Assembly (NCBI GenBank): GCA_902787715.1
Contig: CADAHQ010000016.1
Coordinates: forward strand, 1 to 64,000
Direction: 5' to 3'
From: an uncultured Lachnospiraceae bacterium
GTDB taxonomy: Bacteria; Bacillota; Clostridia; Lachnospirales; Lachnospiraceae
DNA length: 64,000 nucleotides
Positions 56,161 to 64,000 of the stretch are shown here, in pieces. Below the pieces are notes generated by a model. The model saw only the letters and a list, made by a program, of their open reading frames with translations, did no database searches and had not been told where the DNA came from. Every line of letters starts with the position of its first letter. Position 1 is the first letter of the stretch. Position numbers and translations under genes: made by a program.

Positions 56161-56832
56161 TCAGATTTTCTCTAAAATGTACCCTTCCGCGCCGCTGAAA
56201 GATGCGATGAGCGGCACTCCGACGGCCTCCATCTTGCGGTTCATGCGGGAGATTGTGGTGTACAGGGCGTTGCTGCACATGTCCGCAGGCGAGTTCCACA
56301 CGTTCTCGCAGAGCTCTTCCTTGGTCACCGGGCGCGTGCCGTGGGTTGCCAACAGCAACAGCACGGAAAATTCCTTCTTCGTCAGCAGAAGATCATCGCC
56401 GCCGTAGGAGGCGACCATCGCCACGGTGTCGAGCCGCAGGCCTTCGTACTCGACGGTCCGGGAGTGCGAACCCGCGTCGCGGAGCCGCGCCTCCACGTGT
56501 GCAAGTAGCACGCCGAGATCGTAAGGCTTGGTCATATAGTCATCGCCGCCCTCGCGGAGCGCGCGGATAATCTGCTCATTTTCCCCGAGTGCGGAGAGGA
56601 ACAGAATCGGGACGTCATACTCCTGCTTGATCTTCTTGCAAAGCGTGAAGCCATCGCTGTCCGGAAGCATGATATCCAAAACCACCAGGTCCACGTGATG
56701 GTTGTGAAGCTGCTCTAAGCACTGCTTTCCGTCGAAGGCCTGCAGCACCTCGTAGTCCTCCATCATCAGGGCTTCGTGGTTAATCTCCATGATATGCGGA
56801 TTGTCCTCCACCAAAAGGACAGTGTAACTCAT
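56161..56832 (-). CDS. Response regulator, OmpR/PhoB family
   Basis: 223 aa. Receiver domain with acidic pocket 'VEDN', phospho-acceptor Asp53 in 'VVLDIMLPDSDGF', Thr/Ser switch in 'LFLSALGEN' and Lys in 'MTKPYDL'. The C-terminal winged helix ('LLTKKEFSVLLLLATHGTRPVTKEELCENVW') binds DNA direct repeats. It starts 1 nt after the adjacent kinase in reading order and forms a two-component pair with it. Confidence 0.93.
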   Translation of the reverse strand: MSYTVLLVEDNPHIMEINHEALMMEDYEVLQAFDGKQCLEQLHNHHVDLVVLDIMLPDSDGFTLCKKIKQEYDVPILFLSALGENEQIIRALREGGDDYMTKPYDLGVLLAHVEARLRDAGSHSRTVEYEGLRLDTVAMVASYGGDDLLLTKKEFSVLLLLATHGTRPVTKEELCENVWNSPADMCSNALYTTISRMNRKMEAVGVPLIASFSGAEGYILEKI

Positions 56833-56833
56833 A

Positions 56834-58768
56834 CTATTTCTCCTTCGGAATCGTAAAAGTAAAAGTCGTTCCGTCGGGGCCCGTGGATGTCAGCTTCAGG
56901 TCGCCGCCGTGCATGCGCACGGTTTCCATGCAGATGGCAAGGCCGAGACCGTTTCCGCCGTCCGCGGAATACCCGCGTTCGAAAATGTGTGCCGCCGTTT
57001 CCTCCGAAATCCCCGTTCCCGTGTCAGAGACGGCAAATGCCGCGAAATCTCCGTCGTCGCGCACCGAAACCGTAATGAGTCCGGCGTCCGTGTGACGGCT
57101 CGCGTTGACAATCATATTAATCAAGACCTGCAAGAGAAGCTCGAAGTTTCCGTGGAGCATGCAGTCGGTTTCGCAGGAAATCTCGAGGCGGTTGCTCTTC
57201 TTCTCGCAAACCGGCTCCGCGATCAGCTTCGCGTTGTGCAGAAGGTCCTTCGGATCGACCATGTGAAGCTCCGCTTCCTTCACCTCTCCGTAGGTGTACG
57301 CCATCAGGTTGGCAACCATGGCGCCCAGGCGATCCGCCTCCGAGCGAATGGTCAGAAGCCGTTCCGGAGCCTGGGGCGACAACTTGCCCTTCTGCAGCTG
57401 CAGCTCCGTCAGCTGGGCATAGCCCGAGATAACCGAGAGCGGCGTGCGCAGCTCGTGGGCAACCGTCTGCAGGAAATCCCGGTTCATCAGGTTAATCTGC
57501 CCGAGAACCTCGTTCTTCTTCTGCTCCTCCGCCAAAAGCTCCGCCTGAATGCGGATCTTGCGGCTGGTGCTGATGGAAAGGCCCAGGATACACAGAAGCA
57601 TCGCAAAGGGCGTGACACCGAAATGCGCGATAATGGAGCTGTTATTCGTGTTGATACCCTCCCAAAGCATGAGAAGGAAGAGGGCGAAGACGACAAGCAC
57701 CGTGAGAAGTTCCGACCCGTGCAGGCGCTTCCTCTTGAAATGATACCACAAAAACCGAGGAATCAGAATCACCGCGCAGGCGATGCAGAAATAGTAGCTG
57801 ATGTGGCACAGCGCCACAAGCTGCGTCGTATCCAGCGCAAAATGCAGCACGCCGAGGACAACGTACGTCCCCACAAAAGGAATCACCGTCTTCTTCCCGA
57901 TAATCTTCGGGAAGAACGCCGCCGGAAGAATCACCACCACAGCCGGCAGCAGCGACACCGTCAAAATGAAGAGACGGTAGTGCAGAATCAGCGGAAAATC
58001 CGCCGAGAACAGGTAGTCATATACAAAATAGGCATTGCGGAATGCAATCAGCACGCAGCAGAGAGCCAAAACACCGTACTCGTGGCTCTTCTGATACACG
58101 GCGTACACCAGGAAGTAGAACGCCATGAACAAGAGGCCGCACCCGGTAAACAGGGAGTACAGCGTCATGCCGCGGATGTATTCGTCGATGTTTTGCGGCG
58201 AAGAGATGGTCGTTGCCTGAATGAAGCCGCCGTCCTTATGCATGTAGTTGCAGTACTGGTATATAATCTCAATCTCGCCATCGCCCGTGTACAGCGGCAG
58301 CTGCAGGTACCGCGCTCCATGCTTCGCCTCCGCGGGATCCTCGGAGACATAGCCGATATTCCGAACCTCCGTGCCGTTCACGAAGATGCGCATACTGTAG
58401 TCGATGGAAAAGCTGGCGAGCATCAGGTACGTGTCCGGCTTCGCCAGAATCCGCACCCGATAGGTGCCGAGATGGTCGTCCCGCTCATTGTCCGCACTCG
58501 GAGAGGGGGCATTTGCCGCGTCCCGGAAATCCTCCGGATAATACAACTTCCCCTTGAAGAAGTCCCAGTTGTTCACAAGGTGATAGACTTCCTTCTCAAT
58601 CGGAACCTCGCGGATGTCCACCACACCGTCCACGGCGCGCACTTCCGGCATCGATGTAATCATGCGCCGGCGCACACCGACAAAGAATGCTCCGATTCCG
58701 ATGATGACAACCATCGGAAGGATCACTCCGAAAAGAACTCCTCTCTTCTTGTTTCTGGAAACCGACAT
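56834..58768 (-). CDS. Sensor histidine kinase with 7TMR-DISM-type sensor
   Basis: 644 aa. An N-terminal helix (about 10-30), an extracellular domain (about 35-200, 7TMR-DISM extracellular-2-like, 'NNWDFFKGKLYYPEDF'), seven transmembrane helices (about 205-400), a short coiled linker, then HisKA with phospho-acceptor His in 'FLQTVAHELRTPLSVI' (about residue 437) and an HATPase domain with N box 'LINMIVNASRH', G1 'VSDTGTGI' and G2 'GNGLGLAI'. The sensor class often binds carbohydrate-like ligands. Ribosome binding site GGAGAGG. The gene overlaps nothing and is first of the pair. Confidence 0.93.
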   Translation of the reverse strand: MSVSRNKKRGVLFGVILPMVVIIGIGAFFVGVRRRMITSMPEVRAVDGVVDIREVPIEKEVYHLVNNWDFFKGKLYYPEDFRDAANAPSPSADNERDDHLGTYRVRILAKPDTYLMLASFSIDYSMRIFVNGTEVRNIGYVSEDPAEAKHGARYLQLPLYTGDGEIEIIYQYCNYMHKDGGFIQATTISSPQNIDEYIRGMTLYSLFTGCGLLFMAFYFLVYAVYQKSHEYGVLALCCVLIAFRNAYFVYDYLFSADFPLILHYRLFILTVSLLPAVVVILPAAFFPKIIGKKTVIPFVGTYVVLGVLHFALDTTQLVALCHISYYFCIACAVILIPRFLWYHFKRKRLHGSELLTVLVVFALFLLMLWEGINTNNSSIIAHFGVTPFAMLLCILGLSISTSRKIRIQAELLAEEQKKNEVLGQINLMNRDFLQTVAHELRTPLSVISGYAQLTELQLQKGKLSPQAPERLLTIRSEADRLGAMVANLMAYTYGEVKEAELHMVDPKDLLHNAKLIAEPVCEKKSNRLEISCETDCMLHGNFELLLQVLINMIVNASRHTDAGLITVSVRDDGDFAAFAVSDTGTGISEETAAHIFERGYSADGGNGLGLAICMETVRMHGGDLKLTSTGPDGTTFTFTIPKEK

Positions 58769-58902
58769 TCGGGCCTCTCCTCACATAACACGCGAAAAAG
58801 GGCGTAGTATCCCTATCGTTCTGCGGCGATTATACACGAACATTTTCCAAAAAACGCAAACCTTGCACAATTGTAAGCGACGCCACCCGCCGTAAGAACA
58901 AA

Positions 58903-58936
58903 CAAAGCCCTGTAATCCACGGATTACAAGGCTTTG
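58903..58936 (-). terminator. Terminator of the tRNA-Val pair
   Basis: CAAAGCCCTGTAATCC / GGATTACAAGGCTTTG (58903-58918 with 58921-58936, one mismatch), followed on the minus strand by TTTGTTC. It lies directly after the second tRNA. Confidence 0.8.
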
Positions 58937-58940
58937 CAGC

Positions 58941-59013
58941 TGGAAACAATGGGGCTCGAACCCATGACCTCCCGCGCGTCAGGCGGACGCTCTCCCGGCT
59001 GAGCTATATTTCC
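58941..59013 (-). tRNA. tRNA-Val, anticodon GAC
   Basis: Minus-strand cloverleaf of 73 nt: acceptor GGAAATA/TGTTTCC, D-arm GCTCAGCCGGGAGAGC, anticodon stem TCCGC/GCGGG with loop CTGACGC (anticodon GAC), T-loop GTTCGAGCC. CCA is not encoded. It is cotranscribed with the tRNA-Val(CAC) 4 nt upstream. Confidence 0.93.
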
Positions 59014-59017
59014 ATGA

Positions 59018-59090
59018 TGGGGGCGACGGGGCTCGAACCCGTGACCTCTCGCGTGTGAGGCGAACGCTCTCCCGGCTGAGCTACACTCCC
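59018..59090 (-). tRNA. tRNA-Val, anticodon CAC
   Basis: Minus-strand cloverleaf of 73 nt: acceptor GGGAGTG with CGCCCCC (GU pairs), D-arm GCTCAGCCGGGAGAGC, anticodon stem TTCGC/GCGAG with loop CTCACAC (anticodon CAC), T-loop GTTCGAGCC. CCA is not encoded. First of a two-tRNA transcript. Confidence 0.93.
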
Positions 59091-59148
59091 ATATAGAAAA
59101 CCGTTCGGGTTGCGGTCTTCCCGCAACCTTCCCGAGGATTTCCGATTC

Positions 59149-60444
59149 CTATGCACCGGCTACTCTTCCGGCCGGTCCTCCATCGCCCGGTAAGGACGAT
59201 GTGTTCCGACTGTAGAGCTCTTCGGGGATTCCTAACATATCATACACGAAACCGCTGTAAAAATCAACATTTGCACACAAAGGTTTAAACAAATGTCGAT
59301 TCTCCGCGATGACTTCCTTCGCGATACGCTCCACCGTAAAATACAACTGCAGCTCATCCATGCGGTCCTTCGCCTCTGCAAGCTTGATCGCATAGTCGCG
59401 GAGGATGACCTGGCGAGGGTCGGAGATCGTGTAAACCGCGTGGCCGATACCGTATACCAGGCCGGTCTTGTCGAAGGCTTCCTTGCGGACCACTTTCGTG
59501 AGGTAGTCGCGGATGGCGCCCTCATCCTTCCAGTCGAGAACGTTCTCCTTGAGGTCGGCGAACATCTGGCGCACCTTAAGGTTGGCGCCGCCGTGGCGAT
59601 AGCCCTTTAAGGAGGCGATGGCTGCGGCCGTCGCAGAGTAGGTATCCGTCCCGGAGGAAGTGACAACGTGGGTCGTGAAGGTGGAATTGTTACCGCCGCC
59701 GTGCTCCGCGTGGATCACGAGGCAGATGTCCAAAACCTTGGCCTCCAGCTCGGTGAAGCGCCCGTCGGGGCGAAGCATCGAGAGAATATTCTCCGCGGTG
59801 GAGTACTCCGGCTTAGGGTTTCGGATGATCAGGCTCTCGTCCATGCGGAAATGCAGGTACGACCAGTATGCATAAATCGAGATGACCGGCAGCTTCGCAA
59901 TCAGGTTGATGGACTGGCGAAGCACATTTTCCGCAGAGATGTCCTCGGCGTTGTCGTCGTAGGAATACAGCGTCAGGATACTCTTCTGCAGGCTGTTCAT
60001 AATGTTGCCGCTGACGGCTTTCATGATGACGTCGCGGATGAATTTGTTGGAAAGGCTCTGGAACGTGGTGATTAGCTCGACGAAATCCTTGAGCTCGGTC
60101 TCGCCCGGCAGCTCGCCGAAGAGGAGCAGATACGTGGTCTCCTCGAAGGCGTAGCGGCGCTCCGCGAAGCCCTTCACCATCTCCTGCACATCATATCCCT
60201 GATAGTAGAGCTTGCCGTCTGCGGGAACCTTCTTGCCGTCCTCGAGCTTGTATGCCGTCACGTCCGAAATCTCGGTGAGGCCGGTCAAAACGCCGGCACC
60301 GTTGCTGTCGCGAAGGCCGCGCTTGACATCGTACTCCACGTACAGATTCTGATCAATCACGCCCGCCTTACGGCATTCATTTACGAGGAACTGAAAATCC
60401 CGTTCCCCTTTCTCGTCCAGTTTCATCATCGACGAATCGCTCAT
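59149..60444 (-). CDS. gltA: Citrate synthase with altered, truncated C-terminus
   Basis: 431 aa from the ATG at 60444 (GGGAGTGCG upstream); condenses acetyl-CoA and oxaloacetate. The body is normal: 'HAEHGGGNNSTFT' and 'YGIGHAVYTISDPR' carry the two catalytic His, and 'NVDFYSGFVYDMLGI' the catalytic Asp. After 'GIPEELYS' the expected helix with 'ARxxGWxAH' and the final Arg-containing tail is missing; the frame instead ends in a Gly/Ser/Pro-rich run. The next frame encodes 'HRPYRAMEDRPEE', resembling a native end, which points to a deletion of about 100 bp plus frameshift near 59205. Activity is doubtful. Confidence 0.85.
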   Translation of the reverse strand: MSDSSMMKLDEKGERDFQFLVNECRKAGVIDQNLYVEYDVKRGLRDSNGAGVLTGLTEISDVTAYKLEDGKKVPADGKLYYQGYDVQEMVKGFAERRYAFEETTYLLLFGELPGETELKDFVELITTFQSLSNKFIRDVIMKAVSGNIMNSLQKSILTLYSYDDNAEDISAENVLRQSINLIAKLPVISIYAYWSYLHFRMDESLIIRNPKPEYSTAENILSMLRPDGRFTELEAKVLDICLVIHAEHGGGNNSTFTTHVVTSSGTDTYSATAAAIASLKGYRHGGANLKVRQMFADLKENVLDWKDEGAIRDYLTKVVRKEAFDKTGLVYGIGHAVYTISDPRQVILRDYAIKLAEAKDRMDELQLYFTVERIAKEVIAENRHLFKPLCANVDFYSGFVYDMLGIPEELYSRNTSSLPGDGGPAGRVAGA

Positions 60445-60534
60445 GACGCACTCCCGCAAACTCTCCCGCCCGCCGGCAAATGCCGCCGCCACGGGGTATG
60501 ATACGCATTATTATATGCGGCTGACCGCCGCTCG

Positions 60535-61425
60535 TCAACCCTTATTTTCCGCGGAAACGGATGCCTCCGCTGCCGTCTCCCCGGTCTCTGCTGCCGATTC
60601 TGCAACGGTTGCTGCGGGAGCCGGCGCTGCAGGTACAGCGGGTTCCTCCTCGCCGACGCGGCTCTTCTGGCCCATTCCCACGATCTTGGCGGCGAGGCTT
60701 CTCGGAATCAGACGCGTAGCGAAGATGCCGGTGCGGATTCCTGCGCCCGGAACAATCAGGGTCTTCCCCTTCTCCATCTTGCGCATGGCGTATTCCACCA
60801 CTTCCTCGGGGGTCTTGGCACTGGCCCACTCCCGGCCGTTAGCCTTCTGGGTGAACTCGGTGTACACCGGTCCGGGGCACAATGCACCCACATAAATCTT
60901 GCTGCCCATGTCCTTAAGCTCTGCGGCAAGGCCCTGGGTGAAGCTTGCAACATACGCCTTCGTGGCGTAGTACGTATTCAGATACGGTCCCGCCGGGAGA
61001 AGTCCCGCGGCGGAAGCGACATTTAAAACCGCCCCTGTGCCGGCCTCGGCGCGAAGGTCTAGGAACCTTCTCGTTAGGATGTGCAGAGCACGGATATTCA
61101 AATCAATCATGTTGAGTTCCGCGGAGAGCGACTGCTCCACCGTGGGACCCAAAAGGCCGAAACCGGCGCAGTTAATGAGCACCGAAGCTCCCTGCCCGGC
61201 GATAATCTCAAGGATGCGATTGCACTCCGCCTCCTTCGAAAGGTCCGCGGCAAGCACCTCGCAGGGAACCGTCAATTCGGATGCGAGAGCCCGCATGCGG
61301 TCTTCCCGCCGCGCCACAAGAATCAGACGGCACCCCTTCGCCGCCAGCGCTTTGGCAAATTCCCTTCCGATTCCGGAACTCGCGCCCGTGATAACCGCGG
61401 TCGCCCCGGACAAATCCACTCTCAT
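60535..61425 (-). CDS. Short-chain dehydrogenase/reductase
   Basis: 296 aa. Rossmann motif 'TGASSGIG' (about 14-21), 'NCAGFGLLG' near 85, and active-site 'Ser...YYATK' (Tyr and Lys near 152-156) identify a classical SDR. It resembles the DltE/SDR members that act on keto or hydroxy lipids, but the substrate is not predictable. Unusual is a C-terminal tail of about 40 Ala/Pro/Glu/Ser residues after 'KSRVGEEE', low in complexity. Ribosome binding site AGGGGAA. It follows the E2-like gene by 58 nt. Confidence 0.87.
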   Translation of the reverse strand: MRVDLSGATAVITGASSGIGREFAKALAAKGCRLILVARREDRMRALASELTVPCEVLAADLSKEAECNRILEIIAGQGASVLINCAGFGLLGPTVEQSLSAELNMIDLNIRALHILTRRFLDLRAEAGTGAVLNVASAAGLLPAGPYLNTYYATKAYVASFTQGLAAELKDMGSKIYVGALCPGPVYTEFTQKANGREWASAKTPEEVVEYAMRKMEKGKTLIVPGAGIRTGIFATRLIPRSLAAKIVGMGQKSRVGEEEPAVPAAPAPAATVAESAAETGETAAEASVSAENKG

Positions 61426-61483
61426 GTAGTTTCCCCTGTCTTCTCAGTCTGTTTTCAATTTTCTGTCTGAGTCCTTCTCGGAC

Positions 61484-62413
61484 TTATTTCTTTTTCTTCT
61501 TCTCGCGGTCGATCTTATCGAACTCAATCTTCTCCGGCGGCGTCAACAACATCTCCGGATGGGTGATATAGTAGCGAATCTTGCGGAAACCGACGGCATA
61601 CGCAAGGCCGTCCGCTGCGCGCTCATCGACAACGAACTGCATCTTCAGCTTGACCGCGCGCTTCGTGGTTCCGTCCGGCTGCAGCTCATAGCACACGCGC
61701 TTGCGGCCGATGGCACCGAAGATGGTCAGCGTACCGAACTCATAGATGTGATGATACACCGCGTCCAAACCAATGGAGCCCATGTTGGTAAGGAAGAAGC
61801 TCGAATGGAACGGCAGCATGTCCGTCATCTTCTTCGGCATCCAGCCGTAGCGGTCCAGGAATTTGAAGAAGCCTACGACAAAGGAAAGCAGGAAGCCCGG
61901 GAGCTTGCAGAACAAGGTCTCCAGACCGTCCAGCGCGTTCTTGTTCTCGTCGTCCTCCACCTTCACGGTGGTGTCGATGGCGTCCGTCTCTTCCTTGATG
62001 CGACGCACAACATCATAAAGGGTGTCCTCGCACTCAAAAACCGGCATGATGATGGTGCGGTCACTCTCTCTGGTCATACCCTTCATCACGGTCATGGAAC
62101 CCTTGATGGTGTTGCGGGAGTACACCTTGGAATGCTTCACGAAGCGGTTCAGCTCCGGAACCTCAACCAAAGCGCGGACCATTGTCGCGTAAACCACCTC
62201 ATACATGGAAAGGTTCGGCAGCTCGCCCATGCGCATCTTGCGGATAAACTCCTCGGTCTCGGTGATATCCAGCTCGTCCTCAAAGAGAACCCAGCCGTCC
62301 ATCTTCTTGGGCATAATGTACGGCTCCAGCCGGCTCATCGGATCCTGATTGCGAACCAGAAAGCCATCCTTCCGGTCTCCCCATCTCCTCTTTCTTCCCT
62401 CATGCGGTTTCAT
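61484..62413 (-). CDS. 2-oxoacid dehydrogenase E2-like acyltransferase homologue
   Basis: 309 aa from the ATG at 62413 (GGGGAAG upstream). The fold resembles the catalytic domain of E2 acyltransferases/CAT: 'HSSFFLTNMGSIGLDAVYHHIYEFGTLTIFGAIG' resembles the strand pair before the active site, and 'FVVDERAADGLAYAVGFRKI' lies where E2 enzymes have HRxxDG; here it reads 'DERAADG', so the catalytic His is replaced. No lipoyl or subunit-binding domains. A role in acyl transfer is therefore uncertain. A conserved Lachnospiraceae family as far as I recall. Confidence 0.7.
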   Translation of the reverse strand: MKPHEGRKRRWGDRKDGFLVRNQDPMSRLEPYIMPKKMDGWVLFEDELDITETEEFIRKMRMGELPNLSMYEVVYATMVRALVEVPELNRFVKHSKVYSRNTIKGSMTVMKGMTRESDRTIIMPVFECEDTLYDVVRRIKEETDAIDTTVKVEDDENKNALDGLETLFCKLPGFLLSFVVGFFKFLDRYGWMPKKMTDMLPFHSSFFLTNMGSIGLDAVYHHIYEFGTLTIFGAIGRKRVCYELQPDGTTKRAVKLKMQFVVDERAADGLAYAVGFRKIRYYITHPEMLLTPPEKIEFDKIDREKKKKK

Positions 62414-62490
62414 CAACTTCCCCAATCCGTCGCGCTGCCCGTGCGGCACTACGTGCACGCGCGCAACTGCAAAAAATTTAACACGCTAAC

Positions 62491-62520
62491 ATTGTATAAC
62501 ATCACAGTCGGAAATGTCAA
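62491..62520 (-). promoter_or_regulatory. Promoter of the E2-like gene
   Basis: Minus strand: TTGACA (62515-62520), 16 bp, TATACAAT (62491-62498), 78 nt before the ATG. A clear vegetative promoter, probably driving the E2-like and SDR genes. Confidence 0.75.
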
Positions 62521-62684
62521 TAAAAAAGGAACGCCCTTCGGGCCGGCGCAGAAGGTTCGCGAGGCGCGAAAATCCGAACGTTCACAGATGTTTCGTTTGA
62601 CATTAGGGGGTGAATTCACTACAATGGAATACGATGTACCAACCAAAAACGCGAGGGATGAATTTGCGGGGGAGGGCCTGCCAC

Positions 62685-63614
62685 ATGAAACGCCTGTTGC
62701 TGTTAACACTGATGCTTGCGGCAATCCTGTTCACGGGATGCGGGAAGCAGACTGAAAAGAAGATTACCTTTTCCGACACGGGGATTCAGTCCGATGTGAT
62801 TGGGGTCGCCATCAACGGCACCACGCTCACCATCCGGGCCGCCGGAACCTACGTGCTGACCGGCTCCTGCAAGGACGGCAACATCATCATCGACGCGCCG
62901 AACGGAAAGTCCGTGAACCTGGTGCTCGACAACTTAAGCCTCACCTGCACCACCACCGCGCCGATCCACGTCAAGGACTGCCCGCTGCTGGCGATCACCA
63001 TCGCGGAGCGTTCGCAGAACATCATCACCGACCGCCACACCTACAGCGAGATGCTCTCGCAGGACGGCCAGGCCAAGGATGCGTCGGAGCTTGAGGAAAT
63101 TCCCAACGCAGCGGTTTTCTCCAAATGCCCCCTCTTAATTCGCGGCGAGGGCGAAGGCCAGCTGGTGATTAACGCGGATTGCTACAACGGCATCACCACA
63201 AGCGACACCCTCAACATCGAGGGCGGCGTACTGAATATCACAGCGAAGAACAACGCCCTGCGCGGGAAGGATTTTGTGTCCATCAGCGGCGGAGTCATCA
63301 CCATCAAGGCCGACAACGACGGCATCAAGTCCACCAACACGGAAAATGCGGGTCTCGGCTACATCACCATCAAGGGCGGCGTCATCAACATCCAGGCGGA
63401 TGACGAAGGCATCTACGCACCGCGCTCCGTCAACTTCACGGGCGGCACCGTCACCATCAAGTCGAAAAATACATCCATCAAGACGGAGGGCACCGTAAAC
63501 TTCGACGCCGGCATCATCACCGTCACCTCGAAGAAGGACGAGCCGGTCATGGCGGACAAGCAGCTGCACAAGTCCGACGCACTCGTAACCGTAAACGGCA
63601 AGGTGCTTGAGTAA
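62685..63614 (+). CDS. Carbohydrate-binding lipoprotein, Cthe_2159-like beta-helix
   Basis: 309 aa from the ATG at 62685 (GGGGGAGGG upstream). Lipoprotein signal 'LLLLTLMLAAILFTGC' with lipobox Cys at about 20. The mature part is a repetitive right-handed beta-helix: segments such as 'LNIEGGVLNITAKNNALRG', 'VSISGGVITIKADNDGIKS' and 'ITIKGGVINIQADDEGIYA' recur about every 24-26 residues, with Asn/Asp ladders. This is the pattern of the DUF4353/Cthe_2159 family, which binds acidic polysaccharides and Ca2+. At the surface it could capture pectin- or cellulose-like glycans. Own transcript with terminator. Confidence 0.88.
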   Translation: MKRLLLLTLMLAAILFTGCGKQTEKKITFSDTGIQSDVIGVAINGTTLTIRAAGTYVLTGSCKDGNIIIDAPNGKSVNLVLDNLSLTCTTTAPIHVKDCPLLAITIAERSQNIITDRHTYSEMLSQDGQAKDASELEEIPNAAVFSKCPLLIRGEGEGQLVINADCYNGITTSDTLNIEGGVLNITAKNNALRGKDFVSISGGVITIKADNDGIKSTNTENAGLGYITIKGGVINIQADDEGIYAPRSVNFTGGTVTIKSKNTSIKTEGTVNFDAGIITVTSKKDEPVMADKQLHKSDALVTVNGKVLE

Positions 63615-63642
63615 GTTTCAAAAACGAAAACAGGAAATAAAT

Positions 63643-63674
63643 CGGCGGGGATTTCAATCAATCGGTCCCCGCCG
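63643..63674 (+). terminator. Terminator after the carbohydrate-binding lipoprotein
   Basis: CGGCGGGGA / TCCCCGCCG (63643-63651 with 63666-63674), 14-nt loop, followed by TTACTGTTTCTT. Located 28 nt after the stop codon. Confidence 0.75.
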
Positions 63675-63721
63675 TTACTGTTTCTTCGGTTGTCCTTTGT
63701 GTCGTCAGGCGATTACTGCGA

Positions 63722-64000
63722 TTACTGTAACTCCTGAATAATCGCATAAAGAACGTCCACGCAGCCGTCCAGGCCGCAGGTACTGGAGTTTAAGGTGATG
63801 TCATAGTTCTGTGTCTTGCCCCACTCCGCGTCGGTATAGTAGCGGTAGTGGTTGGCTCTCGCCTTGTCCTTCTTACGAAGGCTCTTCTCCACGCCGTCAC
63901 GGTCGAAACCGTAGTCGTTCACGGCGCGCTCAATCTTATCCTCAAGCTTGGCGTGAATGAAAACATGCAGCGCGTCGTCCCGGTCCTTCAGGATGTAATC
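63722..64000 (-). CDS. Cytidylate kinase-like family protein (C-terminal part, cut by window edge)
   Basis: The frame runs open to the window end, so only the last 92 residues are visible. 'DYILKDRDDALHVFIHAKLEDKIERAV' followed by 'EKSLRKKDKARANHYRYYTDAEWG' and 'YDITLNSSTCGLDGCVDVL' is the typical end of the cytidylate_kin2 family, a P-loop kinase group related to CMP kinase whose substrate is undetermined in most members. The Lys/Arg-rich segment forms the lid. The P-loop lies outside the window. Confidence 0.85.
   Translation of the reverse strand, partial: DYILKDRDDALHVFIHAKLEDKIERAVNDYGFDRDGVEKSLRKKDKARANHYRYYTDAEWGKTQNYDITLNSSTCGLDGCVDVLYAIIQELQ

Noticed and set aside
56909..58807. A 632-codon plus-strand open frame
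   Set aside because: Exact antisense shadow of the sensor histidine kinase, rich in Arg/His, without ribosome binding site.

Overview
The window looks like a chromosomal segment of an anaerobic, fermentative Clostridia member, most likely family Lachnospiraceae. This is inferred from gene content and style: the [FeFe]-hydrogenase maturases HydE, HydF and HydG, an ATP synthase whose c subunit carries the Na+-binding residue set, a TIGR03905-type TSCPD protein, a BlaI/BlaR1 pair, many membrane-anchored proteins of unknown function, and fairly GC-rich Gram-positive genes with strong AGGAGG-type ribosome binding sites. No rRNA, integrase, transposase, phage gene or CRISPR array was seen. Most genes lie on the minus strand.

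Layout from left to right. 1-1.1 kb: two small unknown genes behind a promoter with two direct repeats. 1.2-10.3 kb: an oligopeptide ABC transporter operon (oppA-B-C-D-F plus a DUF3899 gene) in which OppA, OppC, OppD and OppF are all enlarged by insertions. 10.5-12.2 kb: two tRNA-Leu genes flanking a plus-strand hypothetical gene and two large structured repeats. 12.3-22.3 kb: a long minus-strand cluster with hydE, hydG, hydF, a large surface protein, deoB and several unknown membrane proteins. 22.4-25.7 kb: a plus-strand BlaI/BlaR1 system and a likely target gene encoding a secreted Cys/His enzyme-like protein. 25.9-32.1 kb: HIT protein, murG, a TSCPD protein, a nuclease remnant, a thioester-domain surface adhesin with a Pro/Thr stalk, a broken galE and rapZ. 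32.2-40.0 kb: the complete F-type ATP synthase operon. 40.2-44.3 kb: a three-gene exported-protein/ABC-transporter operon with the same direct-repeat promoter as the left-edge locus. 44.7-49.1 kb: a surface PIG-L deacetylase, a DUF402 protein, rpiB, a phosphatase-like protein lacking its catalytic arginine, and a Sua5-type tRNA-modification enzyme. 49.2-53.3 kb: a YtrA-type repressor with its ABC transporter, an array of five hairpins repeated every 62 bp, and an XRE regulator. 53.5-55.3 kb: a GT8 glycosyltransferase and an acyltransferase. 55.3-62.4 kb: a third structured repeat, a two-component system, two tRNA-Val genes, a C-terminally altered citrate synthase, an SDR enzyme and an E2-like acyltransferase. 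62.7-64 kb: a carbohydrate-binding lipoprotein and a cytidylate-kinase-like gene cut by the window edge.

The most unusual feature is a dispersed family of structured repeats of about 300 nt: three full copies, one partial copy and one diverged relic. The copies share short conserved blocks. Their outer arms differ completely from copy to copy yet pair within each copy, and internal stems show compensatory changes and a GAAA/GUAA tetraloop exchange. This is the signature of a conserved RNA or single-stranded-DNA fold, and I do not recognise it as a known family. A second system-level signal is the shared paired-direct-repeat promoter, LytTR-like in form, in front of the two otherwise unrelated accessory operons at 0.1-0.9 kb and 40.2-44.3 kb. 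Two central-metabolism genes (galE and citrate synthase) carry what look like internal deletions with frameshifts. These are either real decay or sequence errors.
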